Shown one piece after another: positions 7,104 through 8,777 of a stretch of 8,777 nt of DNA; within the stretch, counting starts at the first letter, position 1; each line of letters begins with the position of its first letter. Position numbers and translations under genes: made by a program. Origin of the DNA: Firmicutes bacterium CAG:534. Its GTDB lineage: Bacteria; Bacillota; Clostridia; Lachnospirales; Lachnospiraceae. The notes beneath the pieces are model-generated. The model was not told where the DNA came from. It saw only the letters and a list, made by a program, of their open reading frames with translations, and made no database searches. Where the stretch lies: the NCBI GenBank assembly GCA_000436115.1, contig FR894552.1:8026-16802 (forward strand). Reading direction: 5' to 3'.

Positions 7104-8642
7104 GTGCAGAAGAATACTACCGACTATAAAATAAAAATCGAGCATTCCTTTTTACTGATTCCGGTAAAAACTAAGAAGGAAGCAGAACGCTTATCCTTTT
7201 ATCTGGAAGAACAGAAGGTTTTAGAGTATCGTATTTTTCCTGTGGAAGAGGAGGAAACGGCGGATTATTATGCTCCGATTCCGGTCACATCATGGATAGG
7301 AAAATCCATCCGTCTGGAGGGAGATTATCCGGAGGCATTTTATGCAAAGATAAAGCAGGCTGACTATCTCCCGGAATCCGGTCAGCTGCATCCTCTTATG
7401 CATTTTACACCGGTCACCGGCTGGATGAATGATCCCAATGGTCTTGTCTGCCAGGATGGAATTTATCATCTGTTTTATCAGCACAATGCCTTTGGCACAG
7501 CATGGGATAATATGAGCTGGGGGCATGCAGTCAGTAAGGATTTACTGCATTGGGAACACCGGCCGATGGCGATTCTTCCAGATGAGGATGGAACAATCTT
7601 TTCAGGAAGTGGTCTCTGTAATGAACAGGGACTTCTTGAACTACCGGAGAAAGCGCTTGTCTTTTTTTACACTTCAGCAGGAGGCAGTGCGGATAGTCCG
7701 TGGAGTGAAGGAGGACAGTTTACCCAGAGAATTGCCTACAGTATCGATAACGGTGCGACTCTTCATAAGAAAAATCAGGTGATTGTGCCGAATCTGACTG
7801 AAGGAAACCGGGATCCAAAGGTATACTGGCATGAAGAAAGTAAAGGGTATATCATGTCTCTTTACTTAAGACATCATGTATATGCCATTCTGCGTTCCGA
7901 GGATCTTGAGCATTGGGAACTGACACAGAAGCTTCCCTTTGTTACAGCCAGAGAATGCCCTGATCTGCGTCCGATCCCCACGGAAGAGGGAAAAGAAAAG
8001 TGGATATTGTTTACGGCATCGGGCGAATATTTTACAGGAGACTTCGATGGCTTCCGGTTCACAAATCTGTCCGGGGGACATATGGCTTACCAGAATGAAC
8101 TGCCGTATGCCGGACAGACATATTCCTCTCTGCCAGAGCGTGTCGTTCTGATGCACTGGATGCGTACAGAAAATCCGGAGAAATATTATACAGGAATGAT
8201 GGGGATTCCACGGGAACTGACACTTATAAAAGGAGAGGAAGGATTCATCCTTCGTCAGTCGGTGATCCGGGAATGGAAGGAACAGCGGGTTTCCGTTCGT
8301 GAAGAGAAGAAGCGAAAACAGTGGGAGGAAGAGTCTGTCCGGGATGCTGCACTGGAATTGCAGCTGAACATACAGGATGCTTCTGTCCTTTCCGTAACCA
8401 TTTATGGACAGAAGATTTCCTATCAGCGTGAAGAAGGAATACTCTGCGTAAATGGTGATGTCTGTAAAGTGAAGGAGGAGCTCCGTGATCTTTCGATTCT
8501 TGTAGACCGGGAAATTCTGGAAGTGGCAGCAAACGAGGATACCCTTCTGTATTTCTTTGAGACAGATTTACAGGACCTTGCAGGCAAAATAAATGTAGAG
8601 ACAGATCAGAACGCGGATAGCTACCTGTGGAAGGTACAGTGA
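7104..8642 (+). CDS. GH32 beta-fructofuranosidase (inulinase/levanase/sucrase type)
   Basis: Cytosolic retaining glycosidase that releases terminal beta-D-fructose. The three catalytic acids are all present: nucleophile D110 in WMNDPNG (107-113), transition-state stabiliser D237 in NRDP (235-238), and acid/base E284 in RECPDL. The FSGS motif is at 166-169. The C-terminal beta-sandwich (about 385-512) ends with the usual LVDREILEVAAN-type strand (466-477). There is no signal peptide. GTG 7104 is chosen because TGAGGAG (7091-7097) is six bases upstream. It lies 46 bp behind the GH172 gene on the same strand, so they should be cotranscribed. Unusually, about 95 residues precede the catalytic propeller (see HPLMHFTP at 96-103). 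Natural substrates could be inulobiose, sucrose or short fructans; oligosaccharides are favoured by the cytosolic location and the GH172 partner. Confidence 0.96.
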   Translation: MQKNTTDYKIKIEHSFLLIPVKTKKEAERLSFYLEEQKVLEYRIFPVEEEETADYYAPIPVTSWIGKSIRLEGDYPEAFYAKIKQADYLPESGQLHPLMHFTPVTGWMNDPNGLVCQDGIYHLFYQHNAFGTAWDNMSWGHAVSKDLLHWEHRPMAILPDEDGTIFSGSGLCNEQGLLELPEKALVFFYTSAGGSADSPWSEGGQFTQRIAYSIDNGATLHKKNQVIVPNLTEGNRDPKVYWHEESKGYIMSLYLRHHVYAILRSEDLEHWELTQKLPFVTARECPDLRPIPTEEGKEKWILFTASGEYFTGDFDGFRFTNLSGGHMAYQNELPYAGQTYSSLPERVVLMHWMRTENPEKYYTGMMGIPRELTLIKGEEGFILRQSVIREWKEQRVSVREEKKRKQWEEESVRDAALELQLNIQDASVLSVTIYGQKISYQREEGILCVNGDVCKVKEELRDLSILVDREILEVAANEDTLLYFFETDLQDLAGKINVETDQNADSYLWKVQ

Positions 8643-8668
8643 CAAAATTTTATATATGTGTTTTTAGA

Positions 8669-8689
8669 AGGATGTGCTGATCCTGTTTT
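8669..8689 (+). terminator. Weak candidate terminator after the GH32 gene
   Basis: AGGAT (8669-8673) and ATCCT (8680-8684) can form a 5-bp stem with a GTGCTG loop, followed by GTTTT. The stem is short and the T-run is interrupted, so this may not end transcription. The remaining sequence to 8777 shows no gene; an ATG at 8774 behind GGGAAG (8765-8770) could be the start of a gene beyond the window. Confidence 0.22.
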
Positions 8690-8777
8690 GCTTGCTGATA
8701 ATTCCTTATAAATTCCCGTGTTGCCTAGTAGAATTATTTTATAAGAATTTGTAACAGATTATCCGGGAAGAAAATGA

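Noticed and set aside
8721..8745. Possible promoter near the right edge (TTGCCT with TATAAG)
   Set aside because: The spacing is only 13 bp, too short for a sigma-A promoter.

Overview
The window looks like chromosome of an anaerobic, low-to-mid GC, spore-forming Firmicute, most likely a gut Lachnospiraceae (Blautia / Mediterraneibacter / Dorea type). This is inferred from the strong AGGAGG-type ribosome sites, the AT-rich sigma-A promoters, a CotF/ferritin-like protein with clostridial style, and the character of the carbohydrate enzymes. No rRNA, tRNA, CRISPR array, insertion sequence or phage gene was seen.

Layout. (1) Positions 18-61 hold a perfect bidirectional terminator hairpin that isolates what follows. 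(2) At 165-1502 lies an NSS/SNF-family sodium:amino-acid symporter, visibly richer in GC than the rest. (3) The stretch 1503-1694 holds a possible broken small ORF and a good promoter for the next gene. (4) At 1695-2666 is a PHP-domain metallohydrolase (CehA/McbA-like). It faces (5) an AraC-family regulator at 2702-3622 on the minus strand. (6) The regulator is divergent from a MATE-family transporter at 3782-5155; the 159-bp region between them carries several nested dyads. (7) At 5349-5807 is a small ferritin-like / spore coat F-like protein, closed by a strong terminator at 5861-5901. (8) After a TTGACA promoter comes a two-gene glycan unit: a GH172 (formerly DUF2961) glycosidase, 6028-7057, interrupted by two frameshifts, and an intact GH32 beta-fructosidase, 7104-8642.

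How the genes fit together. GH172 founding members act on alpha-D-fructofuranosyl linkages such as difructose dianhydride I, giving inulobiose, which a GH32 enzyme can split to fructose. A GH172-GH32 operon is therefore best read as a pathway for difructose anhydrides or caramelised fructans, here possibly disabled at the first step. No sugar transporter is in the window, and the MATE gene is the only transporter near the regulator. Control of the glycosidase operon by the AraC protein is possible but is supported only by proximity and a short shared motif.

The most interesting points are the doubly frameshifted GH172 gene beside an intact GH32, the extra ~95-residue N-terminal region of the GH32 enzyme, and the organised dyad array between araC and the MATE gene.
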